This document shows positions 34,080 through 42,713 of a stretch of DNA of 64,000 nucleotides, in pieces. The stretch's first letter is position 1, and each line of letters opens with the position of its first letter. The notes under the pieces are model-generated. The model was not told where the DNA came from. It did not search any database and was given only the letters and a program-made list of their open reading frames with translations. Origin of the DNA: JAWXBM01 sp037968555 (GTDB lineage Bacteria > Pseudomonadota > Gammaproteobacteria > Xanthomonadales > SZUA-36); contig JBBKVS010000299.1 of assembly GCA_037968555.1 (NCBI GenBank), positions 1 through 64,000 of the forward strand, written 5' to 3'. Position numbers and translations under genes: made by a program.

Positions 34080-34805
34080 ATGAGCACCAGGATCGATAGA
34101 AAAATAGTCGGCTACGAAGTGGTCAGGAAAGAAGAGGAAGCAGCGGCTAAAGCAGCAGCCGTGGCGGCAAAGGAAGAGCGACAGAAAGCCAAGATCATTC
34201 GCATGACCGAACAGGTCCTGCGACCCGAAGGTATGGACGCACTGGAAGGTTCAACTTACAAGATCAAGACACCGCTGATCGATCACGCCATGTATGTAAC
34301 CATTAATGACATCATACTCAATGCCGGCACCGAACATGAGCAAAGACGGCCATTTGAAATTTTCATCAACTCCAAAAACATGGATCATTTCCAGTGGATT
34401 GTGGCGCTGACCCGTTTGATGTCAGCCGTATTCCGTAAGGGTGGTGATGTGACTTTCCTGGCCGAAGAGTTGCAGGCGGTGTTCGACCCCAAGGGTGGCT
34501 ATTTCAAGCCCGGTGGCAAATTCATGCCGTCCATCGTTGCTGAAATTGGTGCGGTCATTGAACATCATTTGCAGAAAATTGGCCTGATGGAGAAAGAAGA
34601 GCTTTCGCAGCAGCAACAACTGATTCTGAATCAGAAGCGCGCTGAAGCAGAAGCGGCTCATGAAAACAAACAATCTGCAGCCAATGAGGAAAATGGCAGT
34701 TACCCGGCTTCAGCTACCTTGTGCAACAAGTGTAATACCAAGGCCGTGGTGAGCATGGATAATTGTGCAACTTGTCTGTCTTGCGGTTATTCCAAGTGCG
34801 GCTGA
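34080..34805 (+). CDS. nrdJb: NrdJb, small part of class II ribonucleotide reductase (TSCPD domain)
   Basis: In P. aeruginosa the class II enzyme is split and the NrdJb chain carries the C-terminal redox cysteines. This 241-residue protein begins MSTRIDRKIVGYEVV, has a lysine- and alanine-rich helix, a TSCPD-type domain (about 55-185), a glutamine-rich linker, and a tail with CNKCNTK then CATCLSCGYSKCG. The paired cysteines would re-reduce the active site and may also bind zinc. A longer frame from 34014 exists, but the family starts at ATG 34080. Separation from nrdJa by 468 bases is the odd point. Confidence 0.88.
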   Translation: MSTRIDRKIVGYEVVRKEEEAAAKAAAVAAKEERQKAKIIRMTEQVLRPEGMDALEGSTYKIKTPLIDHAMYVTINDIILNAGTEHEQRRPFEIFINSKNMDHFQWIVALTRLMSAVFRKGGDVTFLAEELQAVFDPKGGYFKPGGKFMPSIVAEIGAVIEHHLQKIGLMEKEELSQQQQLILNQKRAEAEAAHENKQSAANEENGSYPASATLCNKCNTKAVVSMDNCATCLSCGYSKCG

Positions 34806-34989
34806 GAACTACCTGATCGGACTACCGCGTCCAGGACATCTATACCAAGCCCGGCCAGAATATAGCCTCCAGTCACGGGCGGATTCATCACGACGACTCC
34901 CTCGCAATTAAGCTGACACACCAGCACCAAAGCAAAAAAATCTGCTGCTGTAGGTTTCCTTCCATAGCATCCTGTGCCAGATTAGGCAT

Positions 34990-35880
34990 ATGACAGATCA
35001 TAACTTGCTGTTACCTCTGCTTTGGGTGCTGCCCCTGGCCGTATCGGTACTTTACGTAGGTTCTCCGCGATTCCTCGGCACTCAAGCTGCCAGGCGCGTC
35101 GGAAATCTGCTCAAATCTGGCTTGGACACTCGTCGCTATACCACGCTCAGCAACCTCAAACTGTCTTTGGCTGGACGGATTGTGGATTTCGATCATATCG
35201 TGGTTTCACAAGCCGGCATTTTTGTGATTGATGCGCTGCATTTGCCAGGAGCTGTTTCCGGTTCACGGGTGCAGGCCCAATGGAAGCGCAAGGGCTGGCA
35301 GCGCACTTATCGTTTCGATAACCCGGTGCATGAAAATTTTCTGCGTCTGCAGGCCCTGCAAAGAGCATTGGATTTGCCCAGGAACAGCTTTCACCCATTG
35401 GTGGTGCTTGCTGGCCACAAGGGGATCAAGACTGACGCCGGTGATGTTGTGCTTGAAGTGAAATCAATGTGCAGGAATATAAATAGTCAGTCACGTCAGT
35501 TACTGAACCAGGAGCAGACCAGTCAAGCTTTGTTGAACATTCAACAGCTATGTATTCAACCCGGATTACTGGGCCATCACAGTCGCTGGAAAATAATCCG
35601 CCTGGGCCTGCTGGCCTGTTTATGCATGGCTGTCTATCTGGCCTATGGTGAACAACTGCGCCAGCTGCAACAGAAAATCAGGGTCAGTATCCAGGGGCCA
35701 GCAGCTGCTGGTGCCATGGATGAACTAACGCGACAACAGCTGTGGGAGGACAGTCTGATTTGCAGCTATTCCATTGATACCGGTCGCTGTGCCTGTTACC
35801 AGGCCGATGGTCAAAAAGCCCAAATAGATCCGGCTAGCTGCAAAACTTTGGCTGAAAAAGGCTCCGTTCTGCAGCAATGA
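34990..35880 (+). CDS. NERD domain membrane protein
   Basis: NERD is a nuclease-related domain found in membrane-anchored proteins of largely unknown role. The 296-residue protein has an N-terminal helix (about 5-22) and a NERD domain (about 32-150) with RRYTTLSNLKL, DFDHIVVSQAGIFVID and WKRKGWQRTYRFDNPVHEN. A second membrane helix lies near 205-220, and the short periplasmic or cytoplasmic tail contains four cysteines (CSYSIDTGRCACY and a later Cys). It faces the convergent M20 gene. No nuclease activity is assumed. Confidence 0.82.
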   Translation: MTDHNLLLPLLWVLPLAVSVLYVGSPRFLGTQAARRVGNLLKSGLDTRRYTTLSNLKLSLAGRIVDFDHIVVSQAGIFVIDALHLPGAVSGSRVQAQWKRKGWQRTYRFDNPVHENFLRLQALQRALDLPRNSFHPLVVLAGHKGIKTDAGDVVLEVKSMCRNINSQSRQLLNQEQTSQALLNIQQLCIQPGLLGHHSRWKIIRLGLLACLCMAVYLAYGEQLRQLQQKIRVSIQGPAAAGAMDELTRQQLWEDSLICSYSIDTGRCACYQADGQKAQIDPASCKTLAEKGSVLQQ

Positions 35881-35912
35881 ACCGGCTTGTTCCAGGCTCA
35901 GGTCGATCTGGA

Positions 35913-37325
35913 TTAAGGTTGGCTCAGTTTTTTCAACATCTGGTACCAGAACTCCGCACCAGCATGAAATTCCGCAATGCCGATTTTTTCGTCCAATCCA
36001 TGAGCACGTATATCGCCCGGCCGCATAAACCAACCGGCGACTCCGAATACCGGTATGCCGGCATTGCGCACAAACAAACCATCGGTTGCGCCGGTAGACA
36101 TTTCCGGAATCACCGGCACACCCGGCCAGTGTTGTTCTACCAGTTGTTCCAGTGATTCCTGCAGCGCCGCAGGCATGACTGAGGCTGGGCTGGGTTTGGC
36201 GTCATAGATCGAACTGATCTTGACTGCGGGGTCATTAATCAATTCAGCCAGCTTGGCGCGAACCTCAGTCGGGTCAGTGCCGGGCAGAATGCGGCAATTT
36301 ACGGTAGCCGTGGCATCGCGGGGCAGGGCGTTCTCGGCGTGCCCGCCTTTCAACCCGGTGGGTATACAGGTGGTTCGCAGAATGGCATTGATATACGGGT
36401 CCTGCGACAAGCGTGCCGCCGCTTCCGGATTAAAGTTTTCGCGCGACATTTCCGCCATATCGGCAGCCCGCTGTCCCTTGTTCAGTTCTGCAGTGCGGGC
36501 AAACATCAGCCGGGTATTGGCCGAAACCCTCACCGGAAACTGGTAGCTGGCAATATTAACCAACGCCTGGGCCAGCTCGGATATCGCGTTCTCCGGGCGT
36601 GGAATGGAGCTGTGTCCGCCGGGGTTGCTGGTGGTCAGTAAATAGGTCTGATAAACCTTTTCACTGGTTTGCACGCTGACTGACAGTGGATTGAAATCTT
36701 CATCGTATTCCCCACCACCGGCATCCGTGTTCAAGGCAAATTCGGCATCGACCAATTCCCTCGCTTGGGTGGCCATCCAGTCGGCAACCTTGCCTGCCGT
36801 CTCTTCATCCCCGGTGATCATCATGATCAGGTCACGATTGGGTACAAAGCCTTCTTGCTGCAGGCGGATAAAATTAGCCACCAGATGCGCTACTCCGGTC
36901 TTGTTGTCCTGCGTGCCTCGGCCGTAATAGTAACCGTCCTTTTTGCCAAAGCTGAAGGGTGGAAAAGCCCAGGCATCCGGATTGGCAGTCACCACATCGA
37001 TGTGGGCCATAGTGAGCAAGGGGCCTTGTTCCTGTATGCCGCGCATTCTGGCGACCAGGCCGTACAAGCCTGGCTCGGGATTGACTATGACCACATCTGC
37101 CTCGGGAATGCCGGAATCAACCAGGCGTTTGGCCATGGCTTCAATGGATTTGCGCGTTTCATCCGGGCGTTTTTCGGTGGTTTCCAAGTTGACGATTTCC
37201 CGCAGAATGTCTTCTGCCAGCTGCTGGTTTGCGTTTAGGCCGGTTTCGGCTGCCTGACTGGTAGGCAGAAACAGGGTGAAGACCAGTAACAGCAATCCGC
37301 GGAATTGGGGTTTGATCAAATTCAT
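35913..37325 (-). CDS. Exported M20 family metallopeptidase
   Basis: Zinc-dependent exopeptidase or deacylase of the ArgE/DapE/carboxypeptidase G2 type. The 470-residue protein has a signal peptide (FRGLLLLVFTLFLPTSQA) and the M20 ligand motifs LTMAHIDVV, GRGTQDNKTGV and GDEETAG. The dimerisation domain lies in the middle. Substrate cannot be read from sequence; secreted relatives degrade dipeptides or acyl-amino acids. The second M20 gene lies 32 bases upstream on the same strand. Confidence 0.88.
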   Translation of the reverse strand: MNLIKPQFRGLLLLVFTLFLPTSQAAETGLNANQQLAEDILREIVNLETTEKRPDETRKSIEAMAKRLVDSGIPEADVVIVNPEPGLYGLVARMRGIQEQGPLLTMAHIDVVTANPDAWAFPPFSFGKKDGYYYGRGTQDNKTGVAHLVANFIRLQQEGFVPNRDLIMMITGDEETAGKVADWMATQARELVDAEFALNTDAGGGEYDEDFNPLSVSVQTSEKVYQTYLLTTSNPGGHSSIPRPENAISELAQALVNIASYQFPVRVSANTRLMFARTAELNKGQRAADMAEMSRENFNPEAAARLSQDPYINAILRTTCIPTGLKGGHAENALPRDATATVNCRILPGTDPTEVRAKLAELINDPAVKISSIYDAKPSPASVMPAALQESLEQLVEQHWPGVPVIPEMSTGATDGLFVRNAGIPVFGVAGWFMRPGDIRAHGLDEKIGIAEFHAGAEFWYQMLKKLSQP

Positions 37326-37357
37326 TGGGGTAAAGCTCCTTATAGAAACTAAAAATT

Positions 37358-38692
37358 CTAGTCTTGAGATATTGAGCCATGCTCGTTCAGATAAGCCCAG
37401 GCCAGAGCGGTCAGTGCTTCCACACCCAAGCCGAGACGTGATTCGTCAATAAAAAAATCCGGTGTGTGATGTGCAGCTACTTCACCGATCGGTTTACCCG
37501 GCGGTCTGCCTCCCAGGGCAATCATGAAGCCAGGTACCTCGCGTGCGAAGAAGGAAAAATCCTCGGCGCCAGTAATGGGTTTGAGCAGGTCAACCTGTTC
37601 TTCGCCGGCTACCGCCTGCAATACCGGAACGCTGGCGGCAGTCAGCTCAGGATCATTGACGGTAACCGGATAAGTGGTAGAAAGCGGGATTTGAACGTCC
37701 ACGTTGGCTCCCATGGATGTCGCCACGCCATCGGCAATTTCACGAATGCGCTGATGAATTTGCGCTCGCATACCTTCATCCAGAGCGCGGATGGTGCCCA
37801 CCAATTCCACCGTTTCAGGAATGATATTGGAACGGAGACCGCCGTGAATACTGCCTACGGTAACGATAGCGGGTTGCTGGGTAATTTCCAGGTTGCGGCT
37901 GACTATGGTTTGCAGGGAGTTGATGATTTGTGCAGCCACAACTACGCTGTCCACCCCCATCCAGGGTGATGCGCCGTGAGCCTGCTTGCCGTGCACGGTG
38001 ATTTTGAAATCATCTACGCTGGCGTAAAAAGGCCCGCTGACATAACCGATGTGCCCGGCCTCAAGTATCGCGCTGATATGCAAAGCGAAGGCCGCATCGA
38101 CTTTTGGATTTTGCATGACATTCTCGGCAATCATCAGCTCTGCTCCTCCTTTTTCACCCATGGGCGCACCTTCCTCCGCGGGTTGAAAGACAAATTTGAT
38201 GGTTCCGGGCAGCTCGTCACGCATGCTGGCCAGGATTTGTGCAGTGGCCATCAGAATGGCTACATGGGTATCGTGACCACAGGCGTGCATGACCGGTACA
38301 TCCTGGCCGTTATACTCGCCTCTGGCTATGGATTTGAAGGGCAAATCACCGCGCTCTTCAACCGGCAGGCCATCCATATCGGCTCGCAGCAGTACCACTG
38401 GACCCGGTTTGCCGCCACGAAGTATGCCTACAACACCCGTGTGAGCGATTCCGGTGGTCACCTCTATTCCCAGTGATTGTAAGTGTGCCGCGACAATTTC
38501 TGCCGTACGGAATTCCCGGTTGGATAGTTCTGGATGTTGATGGAAATCACGCCTCCAGCCAATCAATTGAGGATTCAGCTCCAGGCTCATGCTCTTGATG
38601 GTTTCCAGGGGTAATGGATCGGCCGAAGTAGTTGCACTGAGCAGTAGCAGCGGGGCGAAAATACAGGACAGGGCGTTAAAAAAGGGCTTCAC
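37358..38692 (-). CDS. Exported M20D amidohydrolase (IAA-amino acid hydrolase type)
   Basis: Metal-dependent amidohydrolase of the family that includes hippurate hydrolase, IAA-amino acid hydrolase and N-acyl aminoacylases. The 444-residue protein has a signal peptide (MKPFFNALSCIFAPLLLLSA), the start motif WRRDFHQHPELSNREF, the metal motif HACGHDTHVAIL, PAEEGAPMGEKGGAELM, and the final histidine segment AAHHTPDFFIDE. It heads a two-gene unit with the other exported M20 enzyme and is divergent from deoA. Confidence 0.9.
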   Translation of the reverse strand: MKPFFNALSCIFAPLLLLSATTSADPLPLETIKSMSLELNPQLIGWRRDFHQHPELSNREFRTAEIVAAHLQSLGIEVTTGIAHTGVVGILRGGKPGPVVLLRADMDGLPVEERGDLPFKSIARGEYNGQDVPVMHACGHDTHVAILMATAQILASMRDELPGTIKFVFQPAEEGAPMGEKGGAELMIAENVMQNPKVDAAFALHISAILEAGHIGYVSGPFYASVDDFKITVHGKQAHGASPWMGVDSVVVAAQIINSLQTIVSRNLEITQQPAIVTVGSIHGGLRSNIIPETVELVGTIRALDEGMRAQIHQRIREIADGVATSMGANVDVQIPLSTTYPVTVNDPELTAASVPVLQAVAGEEQVDLLKPITGAEDFSFFAREVPGFMIALGGRPPGKPIGEVAAHHTPDFFIDESRLGLGVEALTALAWAYLNEHGSISQD

Positions 38693-38850
38693 TTTTCACT
38701 CCGGGCTGGACTTGGGGCGCGTTGCCACTAAGATGAGCGGGCAACAGGATTGATGAATAATAGCTCAGTTGGCTGATTGCAGTGGGCAGCCAGCGCTGCC
38801 TATGCTAAGCAATGGTGGAAGCAGAGTCCACATCGAAAGCCGAATCCCAT

Positions 38851-38854
38851 GGAG
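38851..38854 (+). promoter_or_regulatory. Ribosome binding site fixing the deoA start
   Basis: GGAG lies seven bases before GTG 38862. This favours GTG over in-frame TTG 38769 and ATG 38802, which would add residues that do not belong to the family. Confidence 0.65.
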
Positions 38855-38861
38855 CCAGCCA

Positions 38862-40202
38862 GTGTCCTTGATTTCTGAATTAATATTGAAAAAGCGCGAT
38901 GGCCGCGAATTGAGCGATCAGGATATAGGCCTGTTCATCGCGGGCATCAGTAGTCAGCAAGTCACTGATGCTCAAATCGCCGCTTTCACCATGGCCGTCT
39001 GGTTTCAGGGTATGAGCGCAGGTGAGCTCAGGGCTTTGACTCTGGCGATGCGGGATAGCGGTACCGTTTTGCGCTGGGATGATCTGGATGGGCCGGTAGT
39101 CGACAAGCATTCCACCGGCGGTGTGGGCGACCTGGTCAGCCTGGTGTTGGCACCATTGGTGGCTGCTTGTGGTGCTTATGTACCGATGATTTCGGGCCGT
39201 GGCCTGGGCCATACGGGCGGAACCCTGGACAAACTCGAAAGCATACCGGGCTTTCACACCTCGCCCAGTGAGCCTGAATTTCAGCGCCTGGTGAAAAAGA
39301 ACGGCTTATCCATCATCGGTCAAACCGAAAAGCTGGCACCCGCCGACGGCCGCATTTATGCCGTGCGGGATGTGACGGCCACAGTGGCTTCCACACCCCT
39401 GATTGTTTCTTCGATACTTTCGAAAAAGCTGGCTGAAGGCCTGGATGCTTTGGTTATGGATATCAAGGTGGGCAATGGGGCGTTCATGGAAACACTGGAG
39501 GATGCCCGCAAGCTGGCATACAGTTTATGCCGTACCGCCCATGACGCAGGTTTGGCCTGTGATGCCGTGCTAACGGATATGTCGCAGCCCATGTCCTGGT
39601 CTGCCGGTAATGCCGTGGAAATGCGCGAAGCCTGTGACTACCTGACCGGTACACGTCGACACCCCCGCCTGCATGCCGTGGTGCTGGCAATTGCGGGCGA
39701 AATGTTGCAGCTGAGTGGACTGGCGGATTCGGAAGATTCAGCGACCAGGATGCTGGAGCAGGCATTGGCGAGCGGCCAGGCCGCAGAAAAATTTGCCTGC
39801 ATGGTGGTGGAGCAGGGTGGTCCTGCCGATCTGTTGCAGGCCAGCAGCAGATATTTGGCTCTGGCAACATGTTCCCGGCCCATGTTGATGGAGCAAGCCG
39901 GTTGGATCAGGAACAAGAACATGAATCGCCTGGGCTTGGCAGTAGTAAAACTGGGTGGCGGCCGTCTGCGGGCAGAAGACAAGGTAGATCATTCCGTTGG
40001 ACTGTCCGGACTACGCTGTACAGGTGAATTTCTTCAAGCAGGCGAAGAAATACTGACCATACATGCACGCAACGAGTCCGAGTGGGAGCTGGCTGCCGCT
40101 CAGTGTCATGCAGCCATTGAGTTCTCTGAGCAGGCTCCTGAGAATGCGAGCCAGGATATAGTCCTCGATCGAATAAAAGGTGTGGGAACAGCGCAACCAT
40201 GA
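38862..40202 (+). CDS. deoA: Thymidine phosphorylase
   Basis: Splits thymidine or deoxyuridine into base and deoxyribose 1-phosphate for pyrimidine salvage. The 446-residue protein is E. coli-sized and has the phosphorylase signature SGRGLGHTGGTLDKLESIPGF, DKHSTGGVGD at the phosphate site, and KVGNGAFMETLEDA. The GTG start is supported by GGAG at 38851-38854. The stop overlaps the cdd start (ATGA), so salvage of cytidine and thymidine is coupled. Confidence 0.95.
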   Translation: MSLISELILKKRDGRELSDQDIGLFIAGISSQQVTDAQIAAFTMAVWFQGMSAGELRALTLAMRDSGTVLRWDDLDGPVVDKHSTGGVGDLVSLVLAPLVAACGAYVPMISGRGLGHTGGTLDKLESIPGFHTSPSEPEFQRLVKKNGLSIIGQTEKLAPADGRIYAVRDVTATVASTPLIVSSILSKKLAEGLDALVMDIKVGNGAFMETLEDARKLAYSLCRTAHDAGLACDAVLTDMSQPMSWSAGNAVEMREACDYLTGTRRHPRLHAVVLAIAGEMLQLSGLADSEDSATRMLEQALASGQAAEKFACMVVEQGGPADLLQASSRYLALATCSRPMLMEQAGWIRNKNMNRLGLAVVKLGGGRLRAEDKVDHSVGLSGLRCTGEFLQAGEEILTIHARNESEWELAAAQCHAAIEFSEQAPENASQDIVLDRIKGVGTAQP

Positions 40203-40597
40203 TGGAAACCGATAAAATCAGAATGTTGGAACTGGCGCGCAGCGCCAGCGCCGGGGCTTATTCACCCTATAGTAAATTCAAGGTTGGCGCGGCTGTTCTG
40301 GATGCAGCTGGCAAAGTGCACGTGGGCTGCAATGTAGAGAATGCGTCCTACGGGCTGACTTCCTGTGCGGAACGCAATGCCCTGGCCGCTGCTATGGCTA
40401 GTGGTGTGCGTGATCTCACTGCCATCCTGATCTATGTTCCAGGTCCGCGTCTGTTTGAACCCTGCGGTGCTTGCCGACAGGTCATGCTGGAATTGATGCC
40501 AGCCTCAGCTCCGGTGTATTCAACTTGCGATGTCGAGCAAAAGCGCTGGACTGTTGCCAGTCTGTTACCTGAGCCATTTGTATTTTTGAGTGATTGA
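40199..40597 (+). CDS. cdd: Cytidine deaminase
   Basis: Deaminates cytidine and deoxycytidine to uridine forms. The 132-residue homotetrameric type has the catalytic and zinc motifs SCAERNA and PCGACRQVMLE and the substrate segment YSPYSKFKVGAA. It overlaps deoA by four bases; the two enzymes act in sequence, with the products of Cdd feeding DeoA. Confidence 0.96.
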   Translation: MMETDKIRMLELARSASAGAYSPYSKFKVGAAVLDAAGKVHVGCNVENASYGLTSCAERNALAAAMASGVRDLTAILIYVPGPRLFEPCGACRQVMLELMPASAPVYSTCDVEQKRWTVASLLPEPFVFLSD

Positions 40598-40772
40598 ATA
40601 GCAAGCAGCCCAGGTGTTGGCTGGACCTGGTTCTGGTTGATTGGGCAATCTTCACGATTTCTTCATTTTTGGTACTTTATTCCATAGGAGTATGAAGACA
40701 GACCACAATGCGAGGTACACAAGCCATCCTGATGTTGTGCAGGCTGGGTGTTGCTAAGTTCGGAGGTGCGCA

Positions 40773-42713
40773 GTGAAAGTATCCAGGGTTTACCGGATGT
40801 TTCTGGTACCAATGCTGCTGTTGTATGCAGCGCAAGCGCAGGCCCAACTGGATCCAGATCGGGAGCCCGGTTTTGAACTCAGGCCAGGCCCGGGACAGAG
40901 CCGCTTGAATGGATTGACTCCCGTTTCGGCCGAACAGTGGAACCAGGCAGCAGTCAGGCATGTGCTTCAAGCCTTTGCGTTTGGTGGTCATGCCAGCAGC
41001 CAGCAGATTGCCACCTGGGTCGGCATGAATCCGCATGCCGCAATAACCGAGATGCTGAATTTCGAGCTGGTGAATCCACAGTTATCGGCACCAGGTCCTG
41101 CAGATGTGAGCAGTGGCAAATGCCACTCCATGACCGAGTTGCAAACCTTTTGGGGTTCTGACGATCCCGCCAATCCACTGCGAATGGCAGACCGTCAATT
41201 TCACAGGCTGTTATCCGATAACATGCTGCTGCGGCAGGCGGGTTTGTACTTTACCTGGGCCAGAGCCATGCAGACTCATGGGTGCAACCTGTTTCTGCAC
41301 AAAATGGCTTTTTACCTCACCAACTATCACGCGTCCATTCACATTGATAACGCCGGCGTCGCGCTGATCCGTGATTACTATGATGATACGGTCCGTGCCC
41401 TGAGCGAAGGCGAGGATTTTGTAGGCTTGATGTTCCATGCGGCCAGTAACGGGGCATTGGCTGTTGCATATGGGCACGCCAGTAATTATGTCCACCCCTT
41501 TACCGGTGCATTCAGTGGTAACGATGATTTTGCCCGTGAATATTTTCAATTGCTGTTTGGCATCGAAGGCACCAGCGAAGACCCCCAGTACCACGAAAGC
41601 GTTAGCATCGAAAATAACGCCAAGTTGCTAACCGGCATGGCTCCTGATTTTCTGGCTAACCGCTTCGGATCAATTGCTCGATTCGACTGGTTTACTTCTG
41701 ATCTGGATTTCACTGATCATGTGGATTCAACCGGTCGACAGGTGCGTAATCGCACCGCACATTTTGATTTTCGCCTCGGAGCGGCCAGCTGTCTGGAAAT
41801 ACTCCACCAACAGGTCTGTGGCGCTAATGCAGAGCAAAAGCTGCGCTCACTGGGGTCAGTAGCGGCATCTCACCCGGAAAGTATGGCCAGCGTACCGCTA
41901 AAGCTGGTGCGATTTTTTGCTGATACCGTGATCACGCCCGAAGAGCAGGCAGCACTGCAACTGGCTTGGGCAGATGCCAATTTTGATCTTTTGAAGTTTG
42001 TCCGTGCCTACGCTATCTCAACTCAATTTCATGATCCTTCGACCTGGAAGTACTGGTCTGCCTTTGAGCGTAACCTGATCGTTCATAATGCCACTATTCT
42101 GGATAATCAGGAATCATTCGCAAGGCCGGAGTTTTACGGGTCGCTGGTGCGAATGTTCGAACAGGGTGTTTTGCCCTTTGCGCCGATTCGGGATGTGTTT
42201 GGTGGCCAGACAGGCAACGACGCTGCCAATGATCGTTTCGTTTTCAAGAATGCATGGTCAGCCAACGTTGAGAATCCGGAGGTTTTGTCCTCCGTCATCC
42301 AATTCCAAGGCCGGGAAGGCGGCGGAGTTAGTGTGCGTTGGCAGAAAAACTGGTCCAGCGAAATTCCCGGCAATGCCCAGGGTGAATACCTCGTGCAGTA
42401 TGTTGCTGAATGGCTATGGAGCCGGTTCATTGCAGATGGCGGAGTGCAGTTTGATAACTTGGCCCGGGCACAGGTTTATAGCTTGTTGGCTACGGGATTC
42501 GACTTTGTAGCAGTGCTCGGCGCTGATGGTCCAGCAACGGTTTTGAACAGCGCTGATTTACAACCTGGCACCACAGCCAATCTGTATATGCGAGCGCTGG
42601 CTGAGCACAAGATGAATCTCGCCGAGTTGCGCCAGCAACACAACATCGGGATGGCCATCAATTTCATCAGTATGTTGCCTTATGCATTTGCAACAGGGGG
42701 GGTGAATCCATGA
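40773..42713 (+). CDS. Secreted DUF1800 family protein
   Basis: The 646-residue protein has a signal peptide (MFLVPMLLLYAAQAQAQ) and the DUF1800 pattern, including an early helix resembling the family's HVLQAFAFGG segment and DDFAREYFQLLFGIEG near the middle. DUF1800 proteins are nearly always encoded beside a DUF1501 gene, as here with a four-base overlap (ATGA). The pair's biochemical role is unknown. GTG 40773 is preceded by GGAGG at good spacing. The C-terminal part is long and has no known catalytic motif. Confidence 0.9.
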   Translation: MKVSRVYRMFLVPMLLLYAAQAQAQLDPDREPGFELRPGPGQSRLNGLTPVSAEQWNQAAVRHVLQAFAFGGHASSQQIATWVGMNPHAAITEMLNFELVNPQLSAPGPADVSSGKCHSMTELQTFWGSDDPANPLRMADRQFHRLLSDNMLLRQAGLYFTWARAMQTHGCNLFLHKMAFYLTNYHASIHIDNAGVALIRDYYDDTVRALSEGEDFVGLMFHAASNGALAVAYGHASNYVHPFTGAFSGNDDFAREYFQLLFGIEGTSEDPQYHESVSIENNAKLLTGMAPDFLANRFGSIARFDWFTSDLDFTDHVDSTGRQVRNRTAHFDFRLGAASCLEILHQQVCGANAEQKLRSLGSVAASHPESMASVPLKLVRFFADTVITPEEQAALQLAWADANFDLLKFVRAYAISTQFHDPSTWKYWSAFERNLIVHNATILDNQESFARPEFYGSLVRMFEQGVLPFAPIRDVFGGQTGNDAANDRFVFKNAWSANVENPEVLSSVIQFQGREGGGVSVRWQKNWSSEIPGNAQGEYLVQYVAEWLWSRFIADGGVQFDNLARAQVYSLLATGFDFVAVLGADGPATVLNSADLQPGTTANLYMRALAEHKMNLAELRQQHNIGMAINFISMLPYAFATGGVNP

